Assembly: GCA_026826555.1 (NCBI GenBank) | Contig: JAKSZT010040235.1 | Location: 538,999-602,998 of the forward strand | Length of the DNA stretch: 64,000 bases | Direction of reading: 5' to 3' | Source: Tolypeutes matacus | Lineage: Eukaryota > Chordata > Mammalia > Cingulata > Chlamyphoridae | Part shown: positions 1-18,861 of the stretch, piece by piece | How positions within the stretch are numbered: the stretch's first letter is position 1 | Layout: each line of letters opens with the position of its first letter | Translations under genes and position numbers: made by a program | The notes under the pieces: generated by a model | Database searches by the model: none | Told to the model about the DNA's origin: nothing | What the model saw: the letters and a program-made list of their open reading frames with translations, nothing else

Positions 1-284
1 CTCTGCAGCCCCCGCCCACCCTGGCAGCGGTGAAAGCTGGGGTGCGGGCGTGCAGGGCGTGCGTGCAGGGCGTGCGTGCAGGCAGATGCCAGGCAGCAGC
101 AGCAGGGTGCACCGAGGAGCATCTGGCCCTGCGCTGGCGCCCTGAGCCTCAGCCTCCTCACCTGTAGGGTGGAGGCCCTCGCCCGCCTCCCCGGGTGTGC
201 AGAGCCTACGTCTGGCCGGGGGGTGCATGCTCGGTAACGACGGCTGTCACCACTGTCCTCGTCACCTCCGTCCTCTCTCTGCAG
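1..284. other. ADAMTS13 intron (3' end)
   Basis: Non-coding sequence upstream of the first exon in the window. It holds a short imperfect repeat of GCGTGCAGG at about 45-95 and ends in a pyrimidine tract and TCTCTGCAG at 276-284, the acceptor of the 285 exon. No other feature seen. Confidence 0.7.
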
Positions 285-3200
285 TGCTCTGTCTCCTGTG
301 GGAATGGCATCCAGCGCCGTCACGACACCTGCCTCGGACCCCAGGCGCCCGTGCCGGCCAGCTCCTGCCAGCACCTGCCCAAGCCAGCGACGCTGCAGGG
401 CTGCTGGGCCGGGCCCTGTGGACGGCAGGGGACGCCCAGCCCGGCGCCCCATGCAGAAGCCGCTACTTCAGGCCAGACCACAGACGCCACCCTTGGTGCT
501 TCCCCAGCTCGTCCCCTGCCTTGGGACCGCCTGCTGTCTCCAGGCTCCCCGCCTCAGGAGCTGCCCCCCAGGCTCCAGGAGAGCCCGGCAGAGCCCAGTT
601 ATGTGCCTTCCCCCTTTCTGTGCGGGAGAGGGGCAGAGAGTCCCCGGGGTGGGAGGGTCGTCTGGGTGCCCTCCTCTGGCCTAGCACTTCCAGCATCTGG
701 CCGAAGGGGTGGGCTTGGGAAGCAGGGCTTTTCCTCGCCCCGCAAAGCACAACCCGCCTGTTCTTATTATCAAGGTAAAGTAACTTGCCTGAGGTTTCAG
801 AGTCAGGATTTGAACCCAGGTCTGTGTGCCTCGTGGTCCTGCAGCTGCCCTCTCAAAGCCCTGCAGACTAGGTGGCGAAGGGCGGCAGAAACTTGTCGTC
901 TCCTGGTTCTGGAGGCTGGAAGTCCAAGTCAGAAGCTTACAGGGGTGAATCCTCCCGTCTCTCCCGGCCTCTGCTGTCCTTGGCTCATGGATGCACCCTC
1001 TGGCCTCTGCCTCTCTCTCCACGTGGCCTTCTCCTCCGGGACTGCGTGTCTGTTTTCCCTTTCCATAAGGACCCTCCTCAGGGTGACTCTAACTAACTCT
1101 GTCTGCAGAGATGAGGCCACGTCCCGGGGTTCTGGGTGGATTTTTGGGGGGACACTATTCAGTCCAGGCCCCGATGTCCGTGAACTTCTAAACACACCGT
1201 CCACACTGCCCCCTCTCACGGGAGCCTCTGGAAGCAGCGCTGTGCTCGGATGGGAGGCTCTGACCTTTTGTCTGACGGTGCACAGCCCCCTCCCGCCCTG
1301 CTGGGGACGCCCCTCCCTCCGGGAAGCTCCACTCACCTGCGCCTCCTGCCCGGTTTCCAGGTGCCTGTGGCAGGCAGTTCCTGGAGCCAGCAGGAACCAT
1401 CGACATGCGGGGTGCAGGCCCGGCTGACTGCGCAGTGGCCATCGGGCGGCCCCTGGGCGAGCTGGTGACCCTCCAGGTCCTCGAGAGCTCCCTCAACTGC
1501 AGCGCTGGTACGTCGAGGGCCGCGGGCGCCGTCGCTAAGTGGGCCGCCACCTCCAGCATGCCTCCCGTGCGCCCACTCCCGCAGGATGTCCCCGTGCATT
1601 CTCACCTGGGGTTGTCGCAGCATCTCGGGGCTGGGGGGGGCGATCGTGCCCATTTTAGAGACGAGGAAACTGAGGCTGGGAGTCACGGAGTCAGTAAGCG
1701 GGAGAGTCAACGCTGTCCGACCCCCGTGCTGCCATGCTGCCCCTCGGCGTGGGGCATGCTGGACCCTCGGGGCGCTGCCTCCTCCCAGGGGACCTGCTGC
1801 AGCTGGGGGGCCGGCTCACGTGGACGAAGACCTGCAGGGAGCTGGCCGGCAGGACGTTCAGCCCCCAAACCAACACGCTGGTGGTGCGGCAGCGCCGCGG
1901 GGGCCCGGGAGGCGGCGTGCTGCTGCGGTACGCGGGCCGGCCCGCCCCGGAGTCCTTCCACCCAGGTACCTCCCGCCAGGCTGCCGGGGGGTGGGCTAGC
2001 TGTGGGGCATCACGGGAGGAGACGGGACGCTGCCCCCCAGCCTTGCCCCGGCCCTCGGGCCCTTTAAGGAACCTGGGCAGCAGCGGGAACGAGCTGGGCG
2101 AGAGCTCCTGCTGGCGGGCTCAGGGGCGTTTGCTTGCACGACCCGCGTCCCCCCGCCCTGCCCCAGGCCTTCTTCACTCCCCCCGCAGAGCCGGACATGT
2201 GCGTGCAAACACACGCACGCCTCAGTGGAGGATGGCGTCCCGGGCCTTGCCCACGGCGCCATGGGTCCCTGCTCCCTCCTGCCCCCAGCTGCCTGATCAG
2301 GGCTCCCCCAGGCCTCAGCCTCTGCCCCAGCTGCTGCCACCTCATGGCCCCTATGGGCCTGCCCTGGGGGAGCTGCTGCCTCAGGGCTGCCCTCCCCCGC
2401 TCCTCTCTTCCCAACCCCCTCCCCACGCAGCACCTGCCTCGCAGGGGGCTACAGTGGGCTCCTAGCCACGGCACTATGATGGGATCACTTCCTTCGTGCC
2501 ACGGTTAGTGTCAAGGGCTTTTGCACGCCGGACTTGCTAAAAATGCCCCCCCAGGTGTGTGCTGTTCTCACCTGCACTTCACAGAGGAGGGAACCCAGCT
2601 CTGCCCAGCCGGGAGGGGGTGGAGGTGGGGAGCCCTGGCTGTGAGCTCAGCGGTCCGTCTGGGCCCCCGTGTCCCCACGGTGGCCTGCCCACAGCCCCCC
2701 ACCTGCTGTCCTCTGCAGACTGTGACACACAGCTCTTTGGCCCCCGAGGTGACATCGTGAGCCCCTCGCCGAGTCCAGACGGGAGGAGCACAGGGGGCTG
2801 CCGGGCCTTCATCGACGTGGCTCCAGAGGCCCGGCTCGCCATCCGCGCTCTGGCCATGGGCGGCAGCTCAGGGACCCAGGGGACCCAGGCCAGCCACATC
2901 GTGGTGAGGCGTGGGGACAGGGAGGGGACACCTTTGCTGCACCTGGGGCCTGGTGAGAGAATGGCAGAGAAGAGCTTCCTCCCGTCACCCACCCAGCCCG
3001 TGTAGACTGCACTCCCGGCAGCAGGGAGAAAGCAGAGCCTTTTCTTTCTTTTTTTTCTTTAACTTTATTTTGTACATTTTTTTTGTACATTTAATAATTG
3101 AAAATATAAACAAAAACTAAAAAGTAAACACAGATGAATAAATATATACATTTCTCAATTAAATGTAATGGACACACGTAAATTTTTTTTTTTTAATCAA

Positions 3201-6200
3201 ACAATATGTTACATAATATATTTGGTTCGTAGTAATGCATTCATGCAGTATTTGTCCTTTTGTGTCTGGCTTGTTTCTTTTTTTTTTTTTTTTTAAAGAT
3301 TTATTTATTTACTTTATCCATTTTAAACCCCCCTTCCCCATTTGCTGTTTTGTGTCCATTAGCTGGGCAATTCTCCGTGTCTGTTTCCTGCCATCTTTTC
3401 TCATCCTCCTCCTCCAGTCTTCACCAGGATTCGATCCTGGAGACCTCCGATGTAGGAGAGAGGTGTTCTGCCACCTGCGCCACCTCAGCTCCTGGCTTCT
3501 GGAGCTTTCGAAGCATCTCGTCTTGTCTCTCCCCTGTTACGTCATCATCCTGCTGCATGGTTCTCAGGACCCAAGGGCTCAGCGGCACACAGAGCCTGGC
3601 AGCCCATGCGCCTTCTATATATATATATTTTTTATTTTACCGGGAGGTCCCGGGGATCGAACCCAGGTCCCTCCATATGGGAGACGGACGCCCAACCAGT
3701 TGAGCCACATCCGACCCCCATGGCTTGTTTCACTCAACATAATGTCCTCCAGGTTCATCCATGTTGCCATATGCTTTACGACTTCATTTCTTCTTACAGC
3801 TGCATAATATTCCATCGTGTGAATAGACCACAGTTTGTTTATCCATTCGTCTGTTGATGGACACCTGGGTTGTTTCCAGCTTTTGGCAATGGTGAATAAT
3901 GTGGCTATGAACATCGGTGTGCAGATGTCTGTTCGTGTCACTGCTCTCAGTTCTTCTGGGTATATACCCAGTAGTGGTTTTGCCGGGTCACGTGGCAAGT
4001 CTATATTCAACTTCTTTAGGAACTGCCAAACAGTCCTCCACAGTGGCTGTACCATCCTGCATTCCCACCAACAGTGAAGAAGTGTTCCTGTCTCTCCACA
4101 TCCTCTCCAACACTTGTAGTTCTCTGTCTTTTTAATAGTGGCCATTCTGATAGGTGTGAAATGATACCTCATTGTAGTTTTGATTTGCATTTCCCTAATC
4201 ATGAGTGATGTTGAGCATTTCTTCATGTGTTTTTTGCCGTTTGTATTTCTTTTATGGACAAATGTCTATTCAAGTCTTTTGCCCATTTTTTAACTTGGTC
4301 ATTTGTCTTTTTATTGTTGAGTTGTAACATCTCTTTATAGATCCTGGATATTAAACCCTTACCAGATATGTGATTTCCAAATAGTTTTTCCCATTGAATT
4401 GGCCGCCTTTTCACCCTTTTGACAACGTCCTGTGAGGTGCAAAACTTTAATTTTGAGGAGGTTCCATGTATCTATTTTTTCTTTTGTTGCACATGCTTTG
4501 GGTGTAAGGTCCAAGAAACCACCACCTACTACAAGGTCTTGAAGATGCTTCCCTACATTTTCTTCTAGTAGTTTTATGGTCCTGGCTTTTATATTTAGAT
4601 CTTTGATCCATTTTGAGTTGATTCTTGTATAGGGGGTGAGATAGGGGTCCTCTTTCATTCTTTTGGTTATAGATATCCAGTTCTCCCAACACCATTTATT
4701 GAAGAGACTGTTTTTTCCCATCAGCGTGGGCTTGGTAGGTTTGTCAAAAACCAGTTGACTGTATAGGTGAGGGTATATTTCTGGGTTCTCAATTCTATTC
4801 CACTGATCGATGTGTCTATCTTTATGCCAGTACCATGCTGTTTTGACCTCTGTAGCTTTGTAATATGTTTCAAGGTCAGGCAGTGAAATTCCTCCCACAT
4901 TGCTCTTCTTTTTTAGAATGCTTTTGGCTATTCGGGTGCACTTACCCTTCCAGATGAATTTGGTAATTGCCTTCTCTAATTCTGTAAAGTAAGCTGTTGG
5001 GATTTTGATTGGTATTACATTGAATCTATAAATCAGTTTGGCAAGATTGACATCTTCACAATATTTATTCTTCCAATCCATGAATACAGAATGTCTTTCC
5101 ATTTGTTTAGGTCTTTTTAAATTTCTTTTAGCATTGTTTTGTAGTTTTCTGCATATAGGTCCTGTACTTCTTTGGTTAAATTAACTCCTAGGTATTTGAG
5201 GCTCTTTGTAGCTATTGAAAGTGGAATTTTTCCCCTGATTTCCTCCTCAGGTTGTTCAGTACTAGTGTACAAAAACATTACTGATTTTTGCGTGTTGATC
5301 TCATATCCTGCCACTTTGTGGAACTCATTTATTAGCTCCAGTAGCTTTGTCGTGGATACTTCAGGATTTTCTAAATACAGGATCATGTCATCTGCAGACA
5401 GTGAGAGTTTTACTTCCTCTTTTCCTATTTGGACGCCTTTAATTTTTTTGTCTTGTCTAATTGCCCTAGCTAGAAATTCTAGTACAATATTGAATAACAA
5501 TGGTGACAGTGGGCATCCTTGTCTTGTTCCTGATCTTCGAGGGAAAGCTTTCAACCTTTCCCCATGGAGTATGATGTTGGCTGTGGGTTTTTCATATATG
5601 CCTTTTATCATATTGAGGAATTTTCCTTTTATTCCTATCTTTTGAAGTATTTTCATCAAAAAAGGATGCTGGATTTTGTCGAATGCCTTTTCTTCATTGA
5701 TTGAGATTATCATGTGTTTTTTTTCCTTCAATTTGTTAATGTGGTATATTACATTAATTGATTTTCTTATGTTGAGCCAGCCTTGCATACCTGGAATAAA
5801 TCCCACTTGGTCGTGATGTATAAGTCTTTGGTATGCTGTTGGATTCGATTTGCAAGTATTTTGTTGAGAATTTTTGCATCTATGTTCATGAGAGAGATTG
5901 GTCTGTAATTTTCTTTTCTTGTAGAATCTTTATCTGGCTTTGGTATTAGGGTGATGTTGGCTTCACAAAATGTGTTGGGTAATTTTCCCTCTTCTTCAAT
6001 TTTTTGGAAGAGTTTAAACAGGATTGGTGTTAATTCTTTTCTAAATGCTTGGTAGAATTCACCTGTGAAGCCATCTGGTCCCGGACTTTTCTTTGCTGGG
6101 AGATTTTTGATGACAGATTCAATCTCCTTAATTGTGATTGGTTTGTTAAGTTCTTGTATTTCTTGTAGCGTCAGTGTAGGTTGGTTGTGCGTTTCTAGAA

Positions 6201-9130
6201 ATTTGTCCATTTCATCCAGGTTGTCTAGTTTGTTGGCATATAGTTTCTCATAATATCCTCTTATGATTCTTTTTATTTCTGTGGGGTCATTTGTAACTTC
6301 CCCCCTTTCATTTCTGATTGTATTTATTTGCATCTTCTCTCTTTTTTTCTTGTTAGTCTAGCGAGGGGTTTGTCAATTTTATTGATCTTCTCAAAGGACC
6401 AGCTTTTGGTTTTGTTGATTTTTCTCTATTGTTTTTCTGTTCTCATTTTCATTTATTTCTGCTGTAATCTTTATTATTTCTTTCCTTCTTTTTGCTTTGG
6501 GATTGGTTTGCTGTTCTTTTTCTAGTTTCTCTAGTTGTTCAGTTAAATCTTTGAGTTTAGCTCTTTCTTGTTTTTTAATATAGGCATTTAGGGCTATAAA
6601 TTTCCCTCTCAAGACTACCTTCACTGTATCCCATAAGTTTTGATACGTTGTGTTCTCCTTTTCATTTGTCTCAATATATTTACTGATTTCACTTGCAATT
6701 TCTTCTTTGACCCACCGAATATTTAGGAGTGTGTTGTTCAGTCGCCACACATTTGCAAATTTACTTTTTTCCTGTCTGTTATTGATTTCTAGTTTCATTC
6801 CATTATGATCTGAGAAGGTGCTTTGTGTAATTTCAATCTTTTTATATTTATCGAGAGCTGAATTGTGACCTAACATGTGGTCTATCCTGGAGAAAGATCC
6901 ATGGGCACTTGAGAAGAATGTATAACCCGCTGAGTTTGGATGCAGTGTTCTGTATATGTCTGTTAGGTCTAGCTTGTTTATCATATTGTTCAAGTTCTCT
7001 GTTTCCTTGTTGATCTTCTGTCTAGTTGTTCTATCTAATGATGTGAGAGGGGTGTTGAAGTCTCCAATGATTATTGTAGAAATGTCTATTTCTCCCTTCA
7101 GTTTTGCCAGAGTTTGTCTCATATATTTTGGGGCACCCTGGTTAGGTGTGTAGATATTTATGACTTTTATCTTCCTGGAGGATCGTCCCTTTTATTAATA
7201 TATAATGGCCTTCCGCATCTCTTATCACTTTTTTTTGCATTTGAAGTCTGTTTTATCTGATCTTAGTATAGCTCCCCCTGCTCTTTTCTGTTTACTATTC
7301 GCGTGGAGTATCTTTTTCCAACCTTTTACTTTCAGCTGGCTTGTATCCTTGTGTTTGAGGTGAGTTTCTTGTAAGCAGCATATGGATGGCTCATGATTTT
7401 TCATCCATTCTATCAGCCTGTATCTTTTGATTGGGGGAATTTAATCCATTCACATTCAATGATATTACTGTAAATGCACTATTTATTTCCTCCATTTTAT
7501 TCTTTGGTTTTCATATGTCATCTTATTTTTGTCTTTCTTTTTACTCTTTTGGTTATCTTCTCTGCTTTTCTTTCTTCTATACTCTCCTCCAAGCCTCTCT
7601 CTCCTGTATTTTCTTTCAGGTTCTAAGGCTTCCTTTAATATTTCCTGTAAAGGTGGATTCTTTTTTGCAAACTCTCTTAGTTTCTGTTTGTTTGTGAATA
7701 CTTTATACTCACCTTCATATTTGAAAGACAGTTTTGCTGGATAAAGAATTCTCGGCTGACAGTTTTTCCCTTTCAGTTTCCTAATTGTATCATACCACTG
7801 TCTTCTCGCCTCCATGGTTTCTGAAGAGAAATCTCGGGCACAGAGAAGTGGCATCGCCTCCCCACGGCCACATTGCCCAGGTGCTTACTGGACGTCCTTT
7901 GTACGTGATCGTTTGTTTCTCTCTTGCTACTCTGAGAATTTTCTCTTTATCTTTTACATCTGACATTCTGAATAATATGTGTCTTGGCGTAGGTCTATTT
8001 GGATTTATTCTCATTGGGTTACGGTGTGCTTCTTGGACATGAAAGTTCATTTCTTTCGTGAGAGTTGGGAAATTTTCAGCTATTATTTCCTCAAATACTC
8101 TTTCTGCCCCTTTTCCTTTCTCTTCCCCTTCTGGAACTCCCATGACGCATATGTTGTTGCGTTTTGTGTTGTCATTCAACTCTCTGAGCCCCTGCTCAAT
8201 GTTTTCCATTCTTTCCTCTCTCTGCTCTTTTCTCTCTTCAATCTTAGCTGCTCTGTCTTTGGTGTCACTTATTCTTTCTTCCGTCATTTCGAGTCAGCAG
8301 AGCCTTTTCTAATGCTACCCGCCGGCCTCCCCTGGATCACAGAGCAGCTGTAGACCCTGGTGCAGCAGTTGCCAGAGGAGTGGGCCAGTTCACCCCCACT
8401 TCCTGTGGGCTTTTTATTTATTTATTAAAAAAAATTTTTTTTTTGAGGTACCAGGGCCAGGGATTGAACCCTCACCTTGTATGTGGGAAGCCGGTGCTCA
8501 ACCACTGAGCCACGTCAGCTCCCCGAGGGTTTTCTAGGTTTAATTTTTATTGTGAACGTTTAGACAGCATGCTATCCCCATCCTGAGCACACTGAGTAGA
8601 CAAGCCCGCGTGGTTAGTTATAGTCACCATGGTGCGCTGCCATCGCCACCCTCCATCACCCCGACTTCCCCATCACCCCAAAGGCTGCTCCTGTCGCCCT
8701 GAGGCTCTGGGGGGACTCTGGAATCAGGCAGACCTGGGTCTACCTCATAAGCACCGGGCAATGTGGCCGTGGGGAGGCGATGCCACTTCTCTGCGCCCGA
8801 GTTTCCTGGGTGGGAGATTGGGGCGTGGCTAGGGCCTTGGTGAGGATTAGATGTGATCCCAAATGTGATGCTGTACGTCGTAAGAGTTCCATAAATGCAA
8901 GCTAATCCTCGTTCCCCGCTGCTCCTTCCTCCCAGATTCGGGACAGCCACAGCCTGAGGACCACGACTTTCCATGGGCAGCAGGCAATCTCCTGGGAGTC
9001 GGAGGGCAGCCAGGCCGAGGTGGAGTTCAGCCAGGGCTTCCTGGAGGCACGTGCCAGCCTGCGGGGCCAGTACTGGGCCCTCCCATCCCGAGTGCAGGGA
9101 GAGGGGGCGACCGGCCAGGCCCTGCCCTAG
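285..9130 (+). CDS. ADAMTS13: ADAMTS13, 3' part (last five coding exons)
   Basis: C-terminal part of the secreted plasma metalloprotease that cleaves von Willebrand factor; this part binds substrate and regulates activity. Exons read by hand: 285-597, 1361-1507, 1789-1965, 2719-2903 and 8936-9130 (stop TAG 9128-9130). Phases join without a break (1,1,1,0). Exon 1 starts at CSVSCG, the last thrombospondin type 1 repeat, which ends CWAGPC, then a Pro/Ser-rich linker. Exons 2-3 (from ACGRQFLEP, through TIDMRG and NTLVVRQR) form CUB1. Exons 4-5 ([13 protein letters not shown] to [11 protein letters not shown] and SLRGQYW) form CUB2. All acceptors are AG after pyrimidine tracts. Donors are consensus except GTTATG at 598, which is weak. 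The last dozen residues after GQYW differ from my recollection of the human tail. The protease and earlier domains lie upstream of the window. Assignment is from recognised residues plus synteny. Confidence 0.95.
760..845. repeat. MIR SINE fragment
   Basis: The stretch around AAGTAACTTGCC and GATTTGAACCCAGGTCTG is the typical core of an ancient mammalian MIR. It begins next to a strong splice donor (CAAG/GTAAAG at 771-780). Intronic if the exon ends at 597. Confidence 0.65.
1640..1710. repeat. MIR SINE fragment
   Basis: Contains the MIR hallmark CCATTTTAGAGACGAGGAAA followed by CTGAGGC. It lies in the ADAMTS13 intron between the exons ending at 1507 and starting at 1789. Confidence 0.7.
1966..2718. 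other. ADAMTS13 intron without recognised gene content
   Basis: GC-rich intron between the two CUB-junction exons. A possible degenerate MIR lies at about 2515-2600 (ACAGAGGAGGGAACC). The long ORFs across it are compositional. It ends CTCTGCAG at 2711-2718. Confidence 0.6.
3046..8295 (-). mobile_element. LINE-1, 5'-truncated, in the last ADAMTS13 intron
   Basis: Antisense to ADAMTS13. The 3' UTR and T-rich tail complement lie at 3046-3277. ORF2 follows to the right: C-terminal region ([19 protein letters not shown]) at about 3740-4230, reverse transcriptase at about 4360-6330, endonuclease end ([15 protein letters not shown]) at about 6700-7000. ORF1 remnants (RRM and C-terminal domain, [16 protein letters not shown]) lie at about 7500-8290. 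The element is cut within ORF1. Flanks are a perfect 15-bp target-site duplication AGCAGAGCCTTTTCT at 3031-3045 and 8296-8310. ORF2 is broken by several frameshifts, and the RT motif FADD reads SADD near 5395, so it is inactive. A dimeric SINE (3278-3720) is inserted, and ORF1 carries a 54-bp foreign segment at 7834-7887. Confidence 0.95.
3278..3720 (-). mobile_element. Dimeric DAS-type SINE inside the L1
   Basis: Two tRNA-like modules in minus orientation: box-B-like cores GGATTCGATCCTGG near 3427 and GGGATCGAACCCAGG near 3653, a central unrelated linker, and a T-rich end (A-tail complement) at 3278-3294. An 11-bp duplication TGGCTTGTTTC flanks it at 3267-3277 and 3721-3731. Removing it restores the L1 sequence seen at 53775-53795. 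Similar dimers occur at 32940 and 35091. Confidence 0.85.
8411..8524 (-). mobile_element. DAS-type SINE (monomer)
   Basis: Minus-strand tRNA-like module with GGGATTGAACCCTCACC, then CTCAACCACTGAGCCACGTC, preceded by a T-rich tail complement. Intronic in ADAMTS13. Confidence 0.8.
8690..8840 (+). repeat. MIR SINE, source of the inverted 53-bp copy
   Basis: Core CAGGCAGACCTGGGTCTACC, then CCACTTCTCTGCGCCCGAGT and TTCC, matches the MIR layout in plus sense. Positions 8748-8800 recur reverse-complemented at 7834-7887 inside the neighbouring L1. Confidence 0.7.
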
Positions 9131-9398
9131 CTCCCTCGCCAGGCACGTCCCTGCCAGGCCTCCGCGGACCCCGGCGCAGGGGGCACCTTCTCCCAGTCTT
9201 GGCAGGAAGATCTGCAGCCGGCAAAGGAAGAAAGCTGGCTTCTGTTGAAGGCACCGGCACAGCCTGCAGGGCTCACCGCAGCTCTACCTTCCAGTGCTAA
9301 CTCTTGCAAGCTGACAATGTACTTTGGGGTCTTCGCCCAGCTTGCCTGGGGCTGGGAGGCGGCCCCTGCAGGAAGTAAGCCCCAGGCCACCCGGTAGC

Positions 9399-9404
9399 AA
9401 TAAA
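9399..9404 (+). terminator. ADAMTS13 polyadenylation signal
   Basis: AATAAA about 270 bp after the ADAMTS13 stop codon, followed within 25 bp by GT/T-rich sequence (GTGGCCTTTTC). This places the transcript end near 9420-9430. Confidence 0.85.
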
Positions 9405-9499
9405 TGGACTGTGCAGCCTCGTGGCCTTTTCTTCACAAACCTGCCCACACCAGGTTTGAAAACCCACCCCTGGCCAGGCAGGGGTGCCCTGGCCGCAGG

Positions 9500-17080
<7,581 letters not shown>

Positions 17081-18215
17081 GGCGGCTGGGCCCTTCCTCC
17101 CTCGCGGGGACCCCGCCCGCCCATCCCCAGCTCCTGTGGGCGCGTCCCGGGGGGCGGAGGCTGGAGGACCCATGGCAGCTCTGCACGCAGCGGTGAGGCC
17201 TCGTGGGCCGCTGGGAAGGTGGTCAGACCTCACACGGCTGGCGGAAGTGCTGCCCTGATGAGGGCTGGGAGGTCCTTCCCAGGGGGCCGCCCTGCCACAG
17301 GACCCAGGTGTCCACCCACGAGCCACTCGGCAGCCGGGCAGGACAGCGTCCTGCTTGCAGAGCCACCCCGGGCCTGGCCTCTGCCACCTGCTGGGGCAAA
17401 GGGCATGTGGCTGTGCAGTGGCTTGAGGTCTGCCCGCTGCCGCCAGGCCCTCGGGCACCTGAGGTTCTCCCAGCATGGCCCCCCACCCGGCAGAGCGGCC
17501 TCGGGGTGTCCAGCTCGCTGGGCCCTGGAGGGGCTGCCCACTCCCCACCACCTGCTGTGGCCTTGGTGCTAAGTGGGGCGATCTCGGCCGAGCCCCTCCC
17601 CCACGAGCTGCCTCCGCAGCCCTGAGTACCAGTGACCAGGGAGCACAGTGGGCTTGGAGAGGTGTTGGCGGCCCCCCAGCCTCCCTCCTGCAGCCCCCAC
17701 CTGGGCCTGCTCCTGCACCCCAGCTCGTGTCCCAGAGGGGCCTCCCACCCGTGGGAGCCGAGGGGAGCCGGCCCCTCCACGGTGAGGCTTGGGAGTGGGT
17801 GTGCAGCGCTCAGCCCCTGCTCCCCCGGGGGCCTGCCCCCAGCCCTCCAGCGCGGGGGGCTGGGCCCCTGCAGGCCACTGCGTGTGCGTCTTCCGAGTGC
17901 AGTGAATCAGAACCTTCTACCTCTGGGAGGGGCAGGGGCCCTGCCCGCCCCGCGTGGCTCCTGCTCGTCCGGGAAGTGGGACTCCTGCCCCTGCTGCCGG
18001 ACCTGCCCTGCCTCCTCATGGAAGAGCCTCAAGGAAGACCTGGCCTGTCACCTGCCTGAGGCCCCCCGACATGCGGGGCCCCACTTTGCAAGGAGTCTGT
18101 CCAGATGGCAGAGGGGTCCTGGCTGCCAGCTGCCCCCCGGCCTCGTGTGCCTGGACTCAGTGTCTCTCTGTGGCTCCCGCCACCTGCCCTGTGTTTACTC
18201 TTGGACACTTGGGGC

Positions 18216-18221
18216 AATAAA
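18216..18221 (+). terminator. CACFD1 polyadenylation signal
   Basis: AATAAA followed by a GT-rich stretch (GGTTTGTGTGCTGG). Gives CACFD1 a 3' UTR of about 1.15 kb, GC-rich and repeat-poor. Confidence 0.85.
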
Positions 18222-18477
18222 GCAAGGCTGCGGTTTGTGTGCTGGCTCCCTCCGCTCTAGCTCTCTGGGGCCCACCCCCGCCACCTGACAGCGCCAGTGG
18301 TGCAGGCCGCGGCTCAGAGGTCACACGGGGTCAAGGGCAGGTCAATGCCCCCGGGCAGGGCCTCCCCACGGCCGCCTCTGCTGGGGACACAAATCGGGAG
18401 CGGCTGTCAAAGAAACCCACCCGGGGCTGCAGGCCCCATGATCTTGGCTGGCACGGACCCCTGGGCCTCAAGGCTGA

Positions 18478-18483
18478 TTTATT
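18478..18483 (-). terminator. SLC2A6 polyadenylation signal
   Basis: TTTATT on the plus strand is AATAAA on the minus strand, about 380 bp after the SLC2A6 stop. The convergent CACFD1 signal is only about 260 bp away, so the two genes end almost back to back. Confidence 0.75.
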
Positions 18484-18861
18484 TTCATAAATAGGGTGAA
18501 CATAGTTTTCAGACGGAGCACCTGAGAGCCCTGCTGCCAGAGGTCAGGCTGGTGCCGGAGGAGTGGCTGCCCTGGGCCCTGGCCTTTGGGGATCCAGGAT
18601 GTTCCCCGTGGAGTCAAGACCCTGCCTTCCTCCCACGCTGCAGGGCCTGGCCCGGCGTCCAGGGCGGCATGACGACGTGCCCGCGTGGACCAGCGTCCCT
18701 GCCCGCCCCTCGCCACGGCCCCGGGGCTCGCTGGGAGTGTCCCGGACCCTGGCCACGCTGCCTCCCCGGCGGGTCTTGGCCGACGTGCCGCCCCACGGGC
18801 TGCTGGGCCCGGGTCGCGTGCTCCTGGGTGCGGCCGGCGCGAGGCTGGCGGGTGCCCCTGC

